From: Sordariomycetes sp. S80-01Y
Taxonomy: Eukaryota > Ascomycota > Sordariomycetes
Assembly (NCBI GenBank): GCA_037042185.1
Contig: JAXQJY010000027.1
Span: 2,232,001-2,296,000, forward strand
DNA length: 64,000 nucleotides
Direction: 5' to 3'
The position numbers were made by a program, and so were the translations under genes. Positions within the stretch are counted from its first letter, which is position 1, and each line of letters opens with the position of its first letter. This document shows positions 1 to 10,638 of the stretch, in pieces. The notes below the pieces were generated by a model. The model ran no database searches. It was given only the letters and a program-made list of their open reading frames with translations, and was not told the DNA's origin.

Positions 1-819
1 AAGCACGGCGTGATGCCGTGCTTAATCCCCACACTCTTGACAGTGTACTTGAACAGGCTCGCCCGGTCCGCCATGCTCAGGATGTCGCCAAACTCCAGCG
101 CAGCCTCGAACACGCCCGGCCCGGACTCGGTGTGCCACCCTTCGATGTCGCAGTGGAACTTCTGGCACGTGTTGAAGATGTCGTAGAAGTATTCCTTGTT
201 GTGCACCGGACGCGTGAGAGAGTACCCAAACATGCCCTCCGTCAGGCTTGGTAGCTTATGCGGGGCGTTCTCCTGCAGAAACGCGGCTGGGCTCGCTGTC
301 GAAGGATCAGGATTCCGGAACTGGTAGAACTCGTACTCGGCTACTGCAATTAGCTTTCTTCCGCACAAGCTGTTGAAGCTTGCAGCACAACTGACCACCA
401 GCCATCGCGCCGTACCCCTTGGCCGCCAACTTGTCCAGCTGCGTCCTCAGCAGGCCTCTCGGACATGCGCAGATGGGCTCCTTGGTATCCGGATCGTAGA
501 AGGAGACCAGAAAGAAGGGGACGTTGTCCTCCCAGGGGATGCGGCGGAAGGAGGACAGATCGGGGATGGCGAGCATGTCGCGGTAGCCATTCTCGGCGTT
601 GGACACGGTGAGCTCGCGCATGTAGGTCCGGTCGTGCATGTCCCAGCCGAAGATGACGGAGCAGAAGCCGAAGCCGCTCTCGGCTATGGACAGGAACTTC
701 TTCTTGGAGACGAGCTTGCCGCGCAGGATGCCATCAACGTCAACGCCGGCGAGCTTGACGCCCGTATCGTGCTCGAGGAGCTTGGGGAGGGAGTCGACCG
801 TTACTTCGGGGGAGGACAT
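1..819 (-). CDS. Glutamine synthetase-like protein (type I fold), 5' part; cut at window edge
   Basis: Read as two exons, 819-396 and 343-1, with the 3' end of the gene outside the window. The start is the ATG giving MSSPEVTVDSLPK; longer upstream reading lacks a good start. Exon 1 carries the beta-grasp part (VDGILRGKLVSKKKF, then GWDMHDRTY and AIPDLSSFRRIPW). Exon 2 enters the catalytic domain with EYEFYQF and WHTESGPGVFEAAL, the GS signature around the glutamate/ammonia site. This belongs to the type-I-like GS group found in fungi (lengsin/FluG C-terminal relatives), not the ordinary eukaryotic GSII; whether it makes glutamine or ligates another amine cannot be told. The 52-nt intron has a GTCAGT donor and TTGCAG acceptor; a competing pair (GTGGTC, CAGTAG) would drop two residues and also stay in frame. 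Confidence 0.88.
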
Positions 820-1387
820 GGTGGGCGATGGAGGCGATGCGCTGCTACTAGGAGGGGATAGTGAGTGGGAGAAGAAACAAGGAGGGGAGGGCAGCACGGA
901 TATCTCACCGCTTAGAGCCGACAATGTATTGGGAAGAAGGGCGGCTGAGGACGAAGCTGTCCAGGGAACCGGGAAGACCACTGGATGTGGGGATGCGAGC
1001 ACCTATGCTGCCGGGGTCGGGGCTCTACAGGCTGCCGATCGATGGCGGTGCAGCAGCCTGAGCCTGAGGGCAGCCTGAAGGGGGCGCCGCGCGATAAGAC
1101 AACCAGGGCGCGTCACTGATAAGGAATGAGGGGGAGGGGCAGCAGCTCTTGAGTTGGAGGTCCCCTATCGAACCCCTGACCAATTTGAGGAACCTCATGG
1201 AATATCAATGCAGCCAATGGCCTCAGCACTGGTCGAGAGTGCCCATTGAAAGCCAGGACAGAATAGCTTCTGCCATTACCAGGTCTGGGGTAAGCTCAAG
1301 CTGGTACCCATAGCCGCTGTTGACTTGACCCCGTTGGAGCTAGTGTCCCAATTCCGCTGTACTCCTGCTCCCAAGTTTGACTCTCTT

Positions 1388-1436
1388 CCGCAAGTTGCCT
1401 CCCGCAGGTTTCCGTCCGCAGGAACCCTTCCGCAAG
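1388..1436 (+). repeat. Four CCGCARG motifs at exact 14-bp spacing
   Basis: CCGCAAG, CCGCAGG, CCGCAGG and CCGCAAG begin at 1388, 1402, 1416 and 1430. The seven bases between cores differ from unit to unit, so this is a phased motif array or a decayed tandem repeat. It lies about 450 bp upstream of the dehydrogenase start. Confidence 0.75.
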
Positions 1437-1559
1437 GGCCCTTCATGATCGGAACGGCACGCCGATGGAGCCTGAGAAGCTTCCAGTGGGCTGTGCGGGA
1501 TCTGACGGGCAGTCAATGAGAGCTTATCGGGCTCGCACTCCGAAGTCCGTCCCGCCCGT

Positions 1560-1581
1560 CCCCCCCCCCTATCTATCTATC
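1560..1581. repeat. C10 run followed by (TATC)3
   Basis: A run of ten C at 1560-1569 is followed directly by three TATC units at 1570-1581. It is a low-complexity tract in non-coding DNA. Confidence 0.8.
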
Positions 1582-1884
1582 GCAGTGCCGTGACCCCGCC
1601 GTCATCGGACCTAGAAAGCTCTACAGGCATTCCTTGACTAAGACAACTGGGGAACCTGAATCAACTCCTCCTCCTCGCTCCGTCATCTGCCGCCTTCGAA
1701 ATTCTTCTCTTGGGACTGAACACGTCGTCAACAATCGCACTGCTCAATGTTGGTTTGCCTCCAAACTCCCCACGATCCCGCGAAGCTAGAAGCTGCCCGC
1801 TGACCCCGCGATAAGAACAAGCTCTCGACCCCGCGACACGACTAGAACTCGCACTTCCTTCTGTACACGACCAGCTTCTTCATC

Positions 1885-2796
1885 ATGAGCTCCGCCGCAA
1901 CTCCCACTGGCCGCTTGGCTGGCAAGAACGCCATCATCACCGGCGCAGCTGGGTATGTCCTCCGCCACGTCGCCGCGCAGCTCAACTGACGAGATCCCAG
2001 CGGCATTGGCCTCGAGACCTCCATCCTCTTCGCCAGAGAAGGCGCCTCGGTGCTCATGTCGGACATCTCCGCCCCGGCCCTCGAGAAGGCCCTCGCAAAG
2101 GTCAAGCAGCTCGTCCCCAACGCCGCCCGCGTCGAGACCCAGAAGTGCGACGTCTCCAAGGAGGACCAGGTCAAGGCCCTCGTCGACACCCTCGACCCCT
2201 GGGGCGGGCTGGACATCATGTTCAACAACGCCGGCATCATGCACGCCAAGGACGACGACGCCGTCAACACCCCCGAGGACATCTGGGACCTGACGCAGAA
2301 CATCAACGTCAAGGGTGTCTGGTTCGGCTGCAAGCATGCCGTGCTCTCCCTGCGCAAGAACAACAAGAAGAAGGCCTCCATCATCAACACCGCCTCCGTC
2401 GTCGCTCTGGTCGGGGCCGCGACGCCCCAGCTGGCCTACACGGCCTCCAAGGGCGCCGTCCTCGCCCTGACGCGCGAGCTCGCCATGGTGCACGCCCGCG
2501 AGGGCTTCAGGTTCAACAACCTCTGCCCCGCGCCCCTGAACACGCCGTTGCTTCAGGACTGGCTGGGCGACGACCAGCCGAAGAGGATGAGGCGGGAGAT
2601 TCACTTCCCCATGGGACGGTTCGGCGAGGCCGTCGAGCAGGCCAACGCCGTTCTGTTCCTGGCGAGCGACGAGTCCAGCTTCGTGAACGGGCACGACTTC
2701 GCCGTTGATGGAGGCATGACGAAGGCCTACGTCACACCTGAAGGACCCGCGGCGCCGGCGCCGCAGAACAATGCTACCAAGGATGCCCTAGAATAG
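1885..2796 (+). CDS. Short-chain dehydrogenase/reductase (SDR)
   Basis: Exons 1885-1952 and 2001-2796 give 287 residues. The 48-nt intron (GTATGT...CCCAG) falls inside the nucleotide-binding loop, and splicing restores TGAAGGIG, the TGxxxGxG motif of classical SDRs. Further SDR landmarks follow: NNAG, a catalytic serine in NTASVVA, YTASK (YxxxK) and the late DGGMT segment. It should be a soluble NAD(P)(H)-dependent oxidoreductase of about 250-290 residues, the normal family size. The substrate cannot be read from the sequence; the general look is of the cyclohexadienediol/levodione-type 'classical' SDRs. The last about 20 residues (AAPAPQNNATKD region) are a low-complexity tail beyond the fold. 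It converges on the methylisocitrate lyase gene, 232 bp away, without clear functional linkage. Confidence 0.92.
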
Positions 2797-3028
2797 GCGT
2801 GTTACTACAGACAAGGGGCATTGGAACAGTGACGTTCGGGGGAAGGGTAGCCAACGCTGATTGCGGAATGGAAGGCGTTGTGCTCTTGATGATGACTACG
2901 ATTAGAATGCAATTTAGAATGGATTCGGGATGGAATGGGTAGCCAAAAATGGTATTCTCGATTTTCAAGACCAAACGCCGCCTATGCTTGCCCAACGTCT
3001 CTATATACCAAACGATACAAATCTCCCT

Positions 3029-4840
3029 CTAGAACTGACCCTCCGTGTTGCCCTCACCCATCGACTTGCTGCTCGAGCTTCCACTCTGGATAGCACCGAG
3101 GATACCATCCATGTAGCTTGCGCCACTCCACTTCTGGTGCGTCAGCACGTCGCAGCCGAGCTCCTTCTCGCGACGCTGGACGAGGTCGACGTAGGCCTTC
3201 ATGCCCTCCGACTTGAACTCCTTTGCGAGCTCGTTGGAGATGGTGGCGGTGGAGTGCAGGCCGGCGAGGGAGATGAGCTGCAGGACGAAGCCCTCCTTTG
3301 CGATGTCCCAGATGAAGGACTTGAGGGTCTCGGGGGTGAAGCCGTGGGCCATCCAGTTGAAGGACGGTGAGAGGTTGTAGACGAGGCCCTTGCCGGGGTA
3401 GACATCGCGGACGGCACGGCCGAGCTTGGCTGCGACGTCGACATTTGGGTCGCCAGTCTCAACCCAGAGAAGATCGGCGTAGGGGCCGAAAGCAAGGGCA
3501 CGCTTGGTGGCGGCGGCCATGCCAGCTTTGAAGTGGTAGAAGCCCTCACGCGTGCGCGGGACGTCCCAGTTGAAGTACACAGGCGATCCGGCGTAGTGGC
3601 TGGCCAGAGCCTTGCGGCGGGTGATGCCCATGTCACGATCGTCGCTTGTCGCCTTCAGGTACTCGTCAATCTTGTCCTGCGAGACCTTGTTCTCCTTCAT
3701 GTGCGCAACAGCCGCCTCGTCGAAAGTGATGAGCTTGGTGCTCTTGACCCACTTGGCCTCGAAAGCGTCGATCTCGGGACCAGAAGCGCCCTTGGCCTCC
3801 ATGGCCTGGATGGTCTCTGCGAGAGGCTCGATCGACGGGTCGCTGACACCGAGGATGAACTCGTGGTCGCGGACATCGATGGCAGATGACAGCAGCTTGC
3901 CTGACTCAGAGTCGGTGCGGGCAATAACGAGGTTTTCGCAGCCCATGACGTCCCACTGGAAGCGAGCGGCCGTCAAGCGGTTGATGTGCTCGCCGGTAGG
4001 GACGAGGACCTTGCCGGCCAAGTGACCGCACTTCTTTCCTCCGTGGAGCTGATCCTCGAAGTGCACCGCCGCAGCGCCGTTCTCAGCGAACAGCTTAGCC
4101 AGCTTCAGCACGGCAGAGAGACCGCCGTGACCGGTGTCACCGTCAGCAATGATGGGTCGCAGGTAATCAGTGTAGGGCGTCTTGGATCGCTCATCGGAGG
4201 TCATCTTGCGGCGAAGATCCCACTGCTTGCGGTCGTGCATGCTCTGCGCCTTTGCCAAGCGCTGGACCTGGTTGGGCACCGTGTTGTAAGGATAATCGCC
4301 AAAGTCGGGCGACACCTCGTTGGTGGTAGTAAGCAGCGAGGAGCAGGCCCAGCCGGAGATGTAGAGAACCTCTTGGTGAGGGGCCTGCTGCGTCATCTGA
4401 ACGGGATCGATAGCACCCATGGTGTGGATGGGCTCGCCCTTGGACTCCCTTTCCCGGATCAAGTTGAACAGCTTCGTGGCCATGACGGAGCTCGGGTATG
4501 ACACCTTCTGCGTCCCCCTCTTGCTGACGACATCCTCGGCGTTATACGGCCTCTTGATGCCCTTGAATCGATCACTCGACCACCAAGCTTCGACCTCCTT
4601 GGTCTCGGATTCGTACAGCTCATCTTCGGCCTGGCCCGTCTTTTGGGACTCGGGCAGCAGCTGGAAGGCGTCGGCGGCGGGGGCGGAGAAGGGGTTTCCG
4701 CCCGTGGGAGCGGCCATTCGTGTTGTTGACGACAAGCAGCGCAGGGCGACGCATGCGCGGGAGGTGGTCGATGGCAAGGACGAGCGGCAGGTTGTGAGGG
4801 CGATGCGTCGAGGCGCGCGGGTTGCTATGCGTTGCATCAT
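3029..4840 (-). CDS. mclA: Mitochondrial 2-methylisocitrate lyase (isocitrate lyase family)
   Basis: Single exon, 604 residues. The frame is open 17 codons further but only from TTG; the first ATG gives MMQRIATRAPRR, a basic amphipathic mitochondrial presequence ending near CLSSTTRM. The isocitrate lyase core is complete: DGDTGHGG, HFEDQLHGG directly before KKCGH with the catalytic cysteine, then IARTDSE and YNLSPSFNW. Cytosolic glyoxylate-cycle isocitrate lyases are about 540 residues and lack the presequence. The length, presequence and a divergent methylcitrate synthase next door favour the methylcitrate-cycle enzyme, which splits 2-methylisocitrate to pyruvate and succinate in mitochondria. 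That assignment over isocitrate lyase proper is an inference from context and residual memory of the family. The two genes share one promoter, so co-regulation on propionate or odd-chain substrates is expected. Confidence 0.9.
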   Translation of the reverse strand: MMQRIATRAPRRIALTTCRSSLPSTTSRACVALRCLSSTTRMAAPTGGNPFSAPAADAFQLLPESQKTGQAEDELYESETKEVEAWWSSDRFKGIKRPYNAEDVVSKRGTQKVSYPSSVMATKLFNLIRERESKGEPIHTMGAIDPVQMTQQAPHQEVLYISGWACSSLLTTTNEVSPDFGDYPYNTVPNQVQRLAKAQSMHDRKQWDLRRKMTSDERSKTPYTDYLRPIIADGDTGHGGLSAVLKLAKLFAENGAAAVHFEDQLHGGKKCGHLAGKVLVPTGEHINRLTAARFQWDVMGCENLVIARTDSESGKLLSSAIDVRDHEFILGVSDPSIEPLAETIQAMEAKGASGPEIDAFEAKWVKSTKLITFDEAAVAHMKENKVSQDKIDEYLKATSDDRDMGITRRKALASHYAGSPVYFNWDVPRTREGFYHFKAGMAAATKRALAFGPYADLLWVETGDPNVDVAAKLGRAVRDVYPGKGLVYNLSPSFNWMAHGFTPETLKSFIWDIAKEGFVLQLISLAGLHSTATISNELAKEFKSEGMKAYVDLVQRREKELGCDVLTHQKWSGASYMDGILGAIQSGSSSSKSMGEGNTEGQF

Positions 4841-5514
4841 GTCGACAGATGTGAAGCCCTTGGCGATGCGGTGGATCGAAGGGACATTCAACTCAAAGCA
4901 GAGTAGAAAAAAGAAGTATGAGGAAAGATGACTGGGGCTTAATAACCCGAGGGAAAGTCTGTGGCGCCGAGAAGGTCCGTCGGCCGCGGTCGGAGTCCGT
5001 CTGGGAATACAGCTCGCGGGCTCGACGAGGTTACTAAGTGCTAAAGTCCCATGTCAACCTGTTGAGCAGCGCAAAGCCGAAGGCGACCCAAGAAAAGTGA
5101 CCTTGGCTAAGCGGTAAACCATTGCCGGGGTTAAGGTCACGAAATTGGCCAATGGCGGCCCCGGTTTCCCCTCGCTGCCACGGGCACCTTAGTGGAGGGC
5201 AACGACGTACTTCTCCAATCCGGCCGAGGGGAGCGGCTGTCCTCGGCTGTTTGATCCTCACCCACACTGACACTGACGGTCTGGCGAATTGACTGACGCT
5301 CTCCTCACACCTTTATTCCCGTCCATCAAATCTTGAACCTTTTTTTTCTCCCTCGTCTGTTGATCGTCTTGTGTCCTTTCTCATCCATAATATCCTCAAA
5401 GGTCAGCAGCCCCGATTGTTTCCCAGTTCCCAGTCTCATCTCTCTGACCACCCCCCACAGAGTCCCCAGACCCCGCCATCCATCCCCAGCATCTTCACAG
5501 ATAAAGCCGTCAAC
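4841..5514. promoter_or_regulatory. Shared divergent promoter of the methylcitrate-cycle pair
   Basis: Only 674 bp separate the two start codons. The synthase side has a CT-rich leader (about 5335-5470). A CGG-N3-CCG palindrome lies on the lyase side. No third gene is supported here. Confidence 0.7.
4991..4999. promoter_or_regulatory. CGGAGTCCG, CGG-N3-CCG half-site pair
   Basis: CGG and CCG separated by three bases form an inverted half-site pair of the kind bound by Zn2Cys6 dimers. It lies about 150 bp upstream of the lyase ATG. That it is used is only an inference; such 9-mers also occur by chance. Confidence 0.35.
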
Positions 5515-6977
5515 ATGGCTCTCAACCTGCGCAGCACCCCGAGGGCGCTCAATGGCATCAAGGTAAGCCACACCATCTGTACACGACCTTGAGCACACCA
5601 ATTGACCGTCAGCCCCTCCTGCGCGCCGCCTCCGTCCGCGCCTATTCTACCTCGGAGCCCGACCTCAAGACTACCCTCAAGTCCGTCATTCCGGCCAAGC
5701 GCGAGCTGCTCAAAAAGGTCAAGGCCCACGGTGACAAGAAGATCGGCGATGTCAAGGTCGAGAACACCCTCGGCGGCATGCGTGGCCTCAAGGCCATGGT
5801 CTGGGAGGGCTCCGTCCTCGACGCCAACGAGGGCATCCGCTTCCACGGACGCACCATTAAGGACTGCCAGAAGGAGCTGCCCAAGGGCAAGACGGGCACT
5901 GAGATGCTGCCCGAGGCCATGTTCTGGCTGCTGCTCACGGGCCAGGTCCCAACTACGAACCAGGTCCGGGTTTTCTCCAGGGAGTTGGCCGAGAAGGCCA
6001 AGATCCCGGCCTTCGTGAGCAAGATGCTCGACGACTTCCCCGTTGATCTTCACCCCATGACGCAGTTCGCCATGGCCGTCTCTGCGCTCAACTACAACTC
6101 CAAGTTTGCAAAGGCCTACGAGGCCGGTCTCAACAAGGCCGACTACTGGGAGCCCACCTTCGACGACTGCATCGAGCTGCTCGCCAAGCTGCCCACCATC
6201 GCGGCCAAGATCTACCAGAACTCCTACCGCGGCGGCGGCGACCTTCCCGCTGAGGTCGACCTCGAGCAGGACTGGTCCTACAACTTCGCCGCCATGCTGG
6301 GCAAGTCCGGCAAGGAGAACGAGAACTTCCAGGATCTCCTCCGTCTCTACCTCGCCCTCCACGGTGACCACGAGGGCGGTAACGTCTCCGCCCACGCCAC
6401 CCACCTCGTTGGCAGCGCTCTCAGCGACCCCTACCTGTCCTACTCTGCCGGTCTGCAGGGCCTGGCCGGTCCCCTCCACGGCTTGGCCGCCCAGGAGGTC
6501 CTCCGCTGGATCCTCCAGATGAAGGAGGCCATCCCCGCTGGCTACACCGAGCAGGATGTCCACGACTACCTCTGGTCGACCCTCAACTCCGGCCGCGTCG
6601 TCCCCGGCTACGGCCACGCCGTCCTCCGCAAGCCCGATCCGCGCTTCGAGGCCCTCATGGACTACGCCGCCGCCCGTCCCGAGATCGCCCAGGACCCCGT
6701 CTTCCAGCTCGTCGAGAAGAACAGCCGCATCGCCCCTGAGGTGCTCAAGAAGCACGGCAAGACCAAGAACCCCTACCCCAACGTCGACTCGTCATCTGGC
6801 GTTCTGTTCCACCACTACGGCTTCCACGAGACCCTCTACTACACCGCCACCTTCGGTGTGTCCCGCGGTCTGGGTCCTTTGGCTCAGCTCATCTGGGACC
6901 GTGCATTGGGTCTGCCCATCGAGCGCCCCAAGAGCATCAATCTCGAGGGTCTGCTGAAGCAGGTCGAGGGACAATAG
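5515..6977 (+). CDS. mcsA: 2-Methylcitrate synthase, mitochondrial
   Basis: Exons 5515-5562 and 5613-6977 give 470 residues; the 50-nt intron (GTAAGC...GTCAG) sits inside the mitochondrial presequence MALNLRSTPRALNGIK / PLLRAASVRAYS. The citrate-synthase fold is complete: GGMRGLKAMVWEGS, HGDHEGGNVSAH with an active-site histidine, VPGYGHAVLRKPDPR with the second catalytic histidine, and ERPKSINLEGLL near the end. Fungal tricarboxylic-cycle citrate synthases end differently (family memory: ERPKSYSTEKW), whereas the RYS-x-EPDLKT start and RPKSINL ending match fungal methylcitrate synthase. It condenses propionyl-CoA with oxaloacetate; such enzymes also accept acetyl-CoA. Divergent pairing with a methylisocitrate lyase supports the call. 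Confidence 0.93.
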
Positions 6978-7547
6978 ACGACGGACGAATAACGGCAAAG
7001 CGTGACATTTCTTGTTTAGAGTAAAATCTGTTGGGGGCTTCCTTCTTCATATCTCGTTCAAATTAGATACATACTTCAACTTCCCTCCTCTCCGTGACCT
7101 GCTTCGTTGTGTAGACTTGGTTCAACAGATTAACGGCCTAGCAGCCGCCGGCGCGACTTCACATGGATTTGCGAAGCCGAGGTAATGCAGAATCCTGGAG
7201 AAGAGCAAAATCCTTCCTTAGTAGCACCATCAGGATACAACAGGTCTGATTTGTTCCGATGTCGGACGAGCGAGCTCCGCCGAGGTTAACATGGCGACAC
7301 ACTGGAAGCGAGACAAGGTCAAAGATACCACGAGATTGCTAACAAAAATCGACCCAAAGTATGTACAACGATCCCTTGCGCAGGGTTGACCCAAGCAAAT
7401 ACAAACAGCAGTTCCTAGGCTCTTCACTAGCCCGTATGTGTATAAGTCCATGGCGCGCCCACCATGGATACGCCGACGCCGAGTAATGCCTCCCAATGTC
7501 ACGCCTTGGGATATAGATGATAGACGATGAAAGGAAATCAGACATCT
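6978..7547. other. Convergent 3' region between mcsA and the CRH gene
   Basis: Holds the two 3' untranslated regions. AT-rich TTGTTTAGAGTAAAATC just after the synthase stop is a plausible poly(A) region. I see no gene. Confidence 0.5.
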
Positions 7548-9237
7548 CTATTGCCTGTATCCGTAGCCTGAGCTAGGACCACCGAAGCCCTGGTTGTCAC
7601 TGAAGCTCCTTGCGGATGGTGACATCGGGGATGGTCCAGGGCTCTGCATGCGATTGACGCCGTAACCTTGGTTGTCGCTGAAGCTGCGAGCCCCAGGAGA
7701 CATAGGAGTACCGTCCTGCTGCATTCTGTGAGCACCGTACGCCTGTTGCGGTCCAGGCGAGCCGGGCGAACGGATCATAGGGCTCTGTGAACGTGTCATG
7801 CCAGGGCTAGGTGTTCGCATGGGACCCGGAGGTGGGGGAGACGGGAAGCCACCGGTGACTGGGCTCTGGGTACTGTGAGCATCATAGAAAGAGCCCGGGG
7901 CGGGACTGTTGACGCGAGGGCTTTGGGTCTGGTTGCGGAGGGCAGCAACACCGCCAGCTGCGCCAGCTGCACCAGCTCCAGCAGCAGCCCCCTCCCACCC
8001 CTTCTCGTTGGTTCCAAAACTAGATGTGGAATCATTCGGCACGTTGTAGTAGTTAGCCCCGGCCATGCCGCCGGTCTTCATGGCGTGAGGGTTGTACTCG
8101 GTAGCTTGCTCGGTGAAACCGTCGGGGTTGACGCCAGCCTTGTCGAATCGGTTCATCTCCATGCGCTCGGCTTCAGACCTCTGCAGAGCCATCCGAGCTT
8201 CGGAAGCGCCCCTGCGTCGCTGCTTGATGCAGTAGAAGATGCCAGCACCGATGATGAGGCCTGCGATGGCCGCACCTCCAGCGTAAATAGCAATCTTGCC
8301 GGCTTGGGGAAGGTCGTTGAACTTTTCGTTGAGGGATTTCTCCGGCTGCGGCGGGTTGTGAATGGCATCGTAAGCAGTGGAATTGCCCCTGAACATGTCA
8401 GTATATACGTTCAACCAGGCAGACACGGTGAACTTACTCAACGATCTCAATCGACTCCCACGATCCAGAGTCATCACCCCACTTATATTCCTTACCCTCG
8501 CCGTAGTCTTCAATGTACGCAGACTTGACGTACATATCGTACGGCCCAGCATCGTAGTCCGTATCGCCACCAGCCCACTTACGAGTCCATTCGTTCAGTG
8601 ACGGGTCACCACCGGCCCAGATGCCCAAGCTCATACGGCAGGGAGTCTGGGGGTAGACATCTGTATCGTTGACCTTGGCTTCGTCCTTTTTGAGTGACCG
8701 TACAAGTGCGTCATCGATGTACCACTCGAGCTTCTCCTCCGTCCAAATGGTGGTGTAATTGTGGTAATCGTCTTGGGGGGCGACATCCATGTCGTGGTAT
8801 TCGCCAAACCCGTAATCTTCGATACCTTTGCCGAAGAAGTTGGACGACGCCCTATTGTCGCTTCCGATGAACTCCCAGTCGATCTCGTCCAGGTCGTCAC
8901 TCAGCAACATCATGGAGCTGACGATACCCTTGCCGCTGGCGGCCTTGAGAACAAACTCAACACGGCCGAAGAAGAAGTAGAACTTGGTTCGCAAGGTAGG
9001 CGAGTCACCCTGCTTGTCGATTGTGAACTTGGCACCGGTTTCAGGATCGTACTCGATCGGGCCAACAACGGTTTCCCAGAGTTGGCCATTTTGAGTCTTG
9101 TTGAAGGTGAATGATTCCTTGGTGCCGAGAGCTGGGTTGGCGGGGCAGGTTTCGTTCAAAGGGTTACAGTCGGTCGTAACTTGAGAAGCAGCCAGGCCAG
9201 CGAAGGCAGCCGCAGCCAAGAGCCTGCGCCAGATCAT
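7548..9237 (-). CDS. CRH-type GH16 cell-wall chitin-glucan transglycosylase, membrane-anchored
   Basis: Exons 9237-8438 and 8388-7548 give about 546 residues. A signal peptide (about residues 1-18, ending GLAAS) precedes a GH16 domain carrying DEIDWEF at about 117-123, the ExDxE motif with nucleophile and acid/base glutamates. The cysteine pattern CNPLNETC near the mature N-terminus fits the CRH (Utr2/Crh1) subgroup, which links chitin to beta-glucans. After the catalytic domain come a short linker, one hydrophobic segment at about 298-320 (YAGGAAIAGLIIGAGIFYC), a basic stop-transfer KQRRRG, and a long Pro/Ser/Gly-rich tail. Classic Crh proteins are GPI-anchored; this one looks like the fungal form with a true transmembrane helix and cytosolic tail. 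The tail has two copies of ARSFSDNQG(Y/F)G. Confidence 0.93.
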
Positions 9238-10638
9238 TGTGTCGATAGTCTGTACTTTCGGCTTCTTGTGGAGGGAGTGTCGTGCTCAGGGGCAAAGTTG
9301 GCGAGGGATGTGAGGATCCGCGGTTGGGTTGGGTTGTGTCGGACAGGGCACGTCGCGGTCGAGGGAGGCTCAGTTTTGAGACGGTACAATCAATTGAAGA
9401 TAAGGAATGTCGTCGCGTGCTCGAAAGTCGTCAATTGGCCGATTGTGTCTTAAGGAGAGACTGTAGCGTGCTGCCAAAAGAGTGGCGGCGGATCGAGACT
9501 GCCAGCGAGAGTGGTCTCGCTGCTGTTGTGTCTTGGTCCGGGACAATAAGGAATGACTGGACAGAGGGACTGAGGTGAGGACAATGGAGATGGGAAGAGG
9601 ATCAAAGATCCATGATCAGTCAGGCCTGAGGAGACGTGCTCCTTGAGGCAGCCATCGATCCCCGGCACTTGGCAGGAGCATGCTGTGAAAAAGTCTGGGC
9701 GCAATTTCCCAATGCATGGTGCGCGAAGCTTGGCCTTGAACCAGGCTTGACTATTGGCTCCTCTGGCTCTCGATTGGCTGGAGAGGGCTAGCGCAGGGGA
9801 ACCGCACTTGCCGATATTCAGGACCGGATCGTCGGGAGGCAAACCGCGAGTCAAAGGAACAAGGAATTCGAGACATTCCTGATGCCATTACAGAATCAAG
9901 TCGATGTCGCCTCGGGGAGGTCCGTCCTCACATTCATTGTATTGATGGGAGACTTGATGATATCGCGTTAGTCAATTGGGTAGGATCTGATGACGCCCTT
10001 GGCCACTCACAAAAGGGGGCGACGAACCGATGCCTCGACTCGTCGACGGCGATCTTCTACACATCAAATTACCCCTGGTTGGGTTTCAACATCTGCGTCA
10101 TGATAGGTGCATGGGAGCCATCGCCGGAAGGTCTACAGGCCGAGACGATAAGATAGGGCCCATCTCCATCAAGCGACATGCCAAAATCAATTCTCACCGT
10201 TGGTGAACTTCCGCAAGAACAACGCCCCTTTGAAGCTCCTCCGAGTCCAAGCATGACAACTTGGTTCCTATACTTTTGGCTTCGTTTAGTGATGGCAATT
10301 CCTGTTGCCACAAGAGGTCTATAGGCGGTCGTTGTTCAACATGGTGAGGAGAGGCCAGGTACGCAATTTAGAGACTCAGGGTTATGTTGCGCGGTCCATG
10401 CACATGCATAACACTTGAAGCACATCAGGTGACTGTGACTACACCGGCACATTTCTCGTCTCATCTCAAGTCTCACTCGGAGCAGTGCTCTGTTAAAGTG
10501 ATGCATTTCATTTCAGGACAGTACAAAGGAACATTTTTTGAAAGACTCGCTATCCCACGTAGGTATCATATTCGCAACAAACGCCCCAAACGCCAGTATA
10601 CCATATTGGCCGGTCTCTCCATGGAGAACAACACTTTC
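9238..10638. other. Promoter of CRH gene plus 3' region of coiled-coil gene
   Basis: About 1.4 kb without a supportable gene on either strand. Open frames here are short, have no recognisable domain and lack splice partners. Confidence 0.5.

Larger units (their letters stand above)
820..1884. other. Intergenic region between divergent GS-like and SDR genes
   Basis: No supportable gene. It holds the two promoters, a 14-bp-phased CCGCARG array, a C10-(TATC)3 tract, and a pyrimidine-rich leader (about 1665-1720) before the dehydrogenase start. Confidence 0.6.

Noticed and set aside
1786-2694. 302-codon minus-strand open frame over the dehydrogenase
   Set aside because: Antisense shadow of the SDR gene with low-complexity composition and no domain.
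4841-4891. 17-codon N-terminal extension of the methylisocitrate lyase
   Set aside because: The extension begins at TTG, not ATG; the first ATG yields a good mitochondrial presequence.
5436-6755. 439-codon open frame on the minus strand across the methylcitrate synthase gene
   Set aside because: It is the shadow of strong GC-ending codon bias in mcsA; the protein is Val/Gly/Glu/Leu-rich with no domain, while the plus strand is a complete known enzyme.
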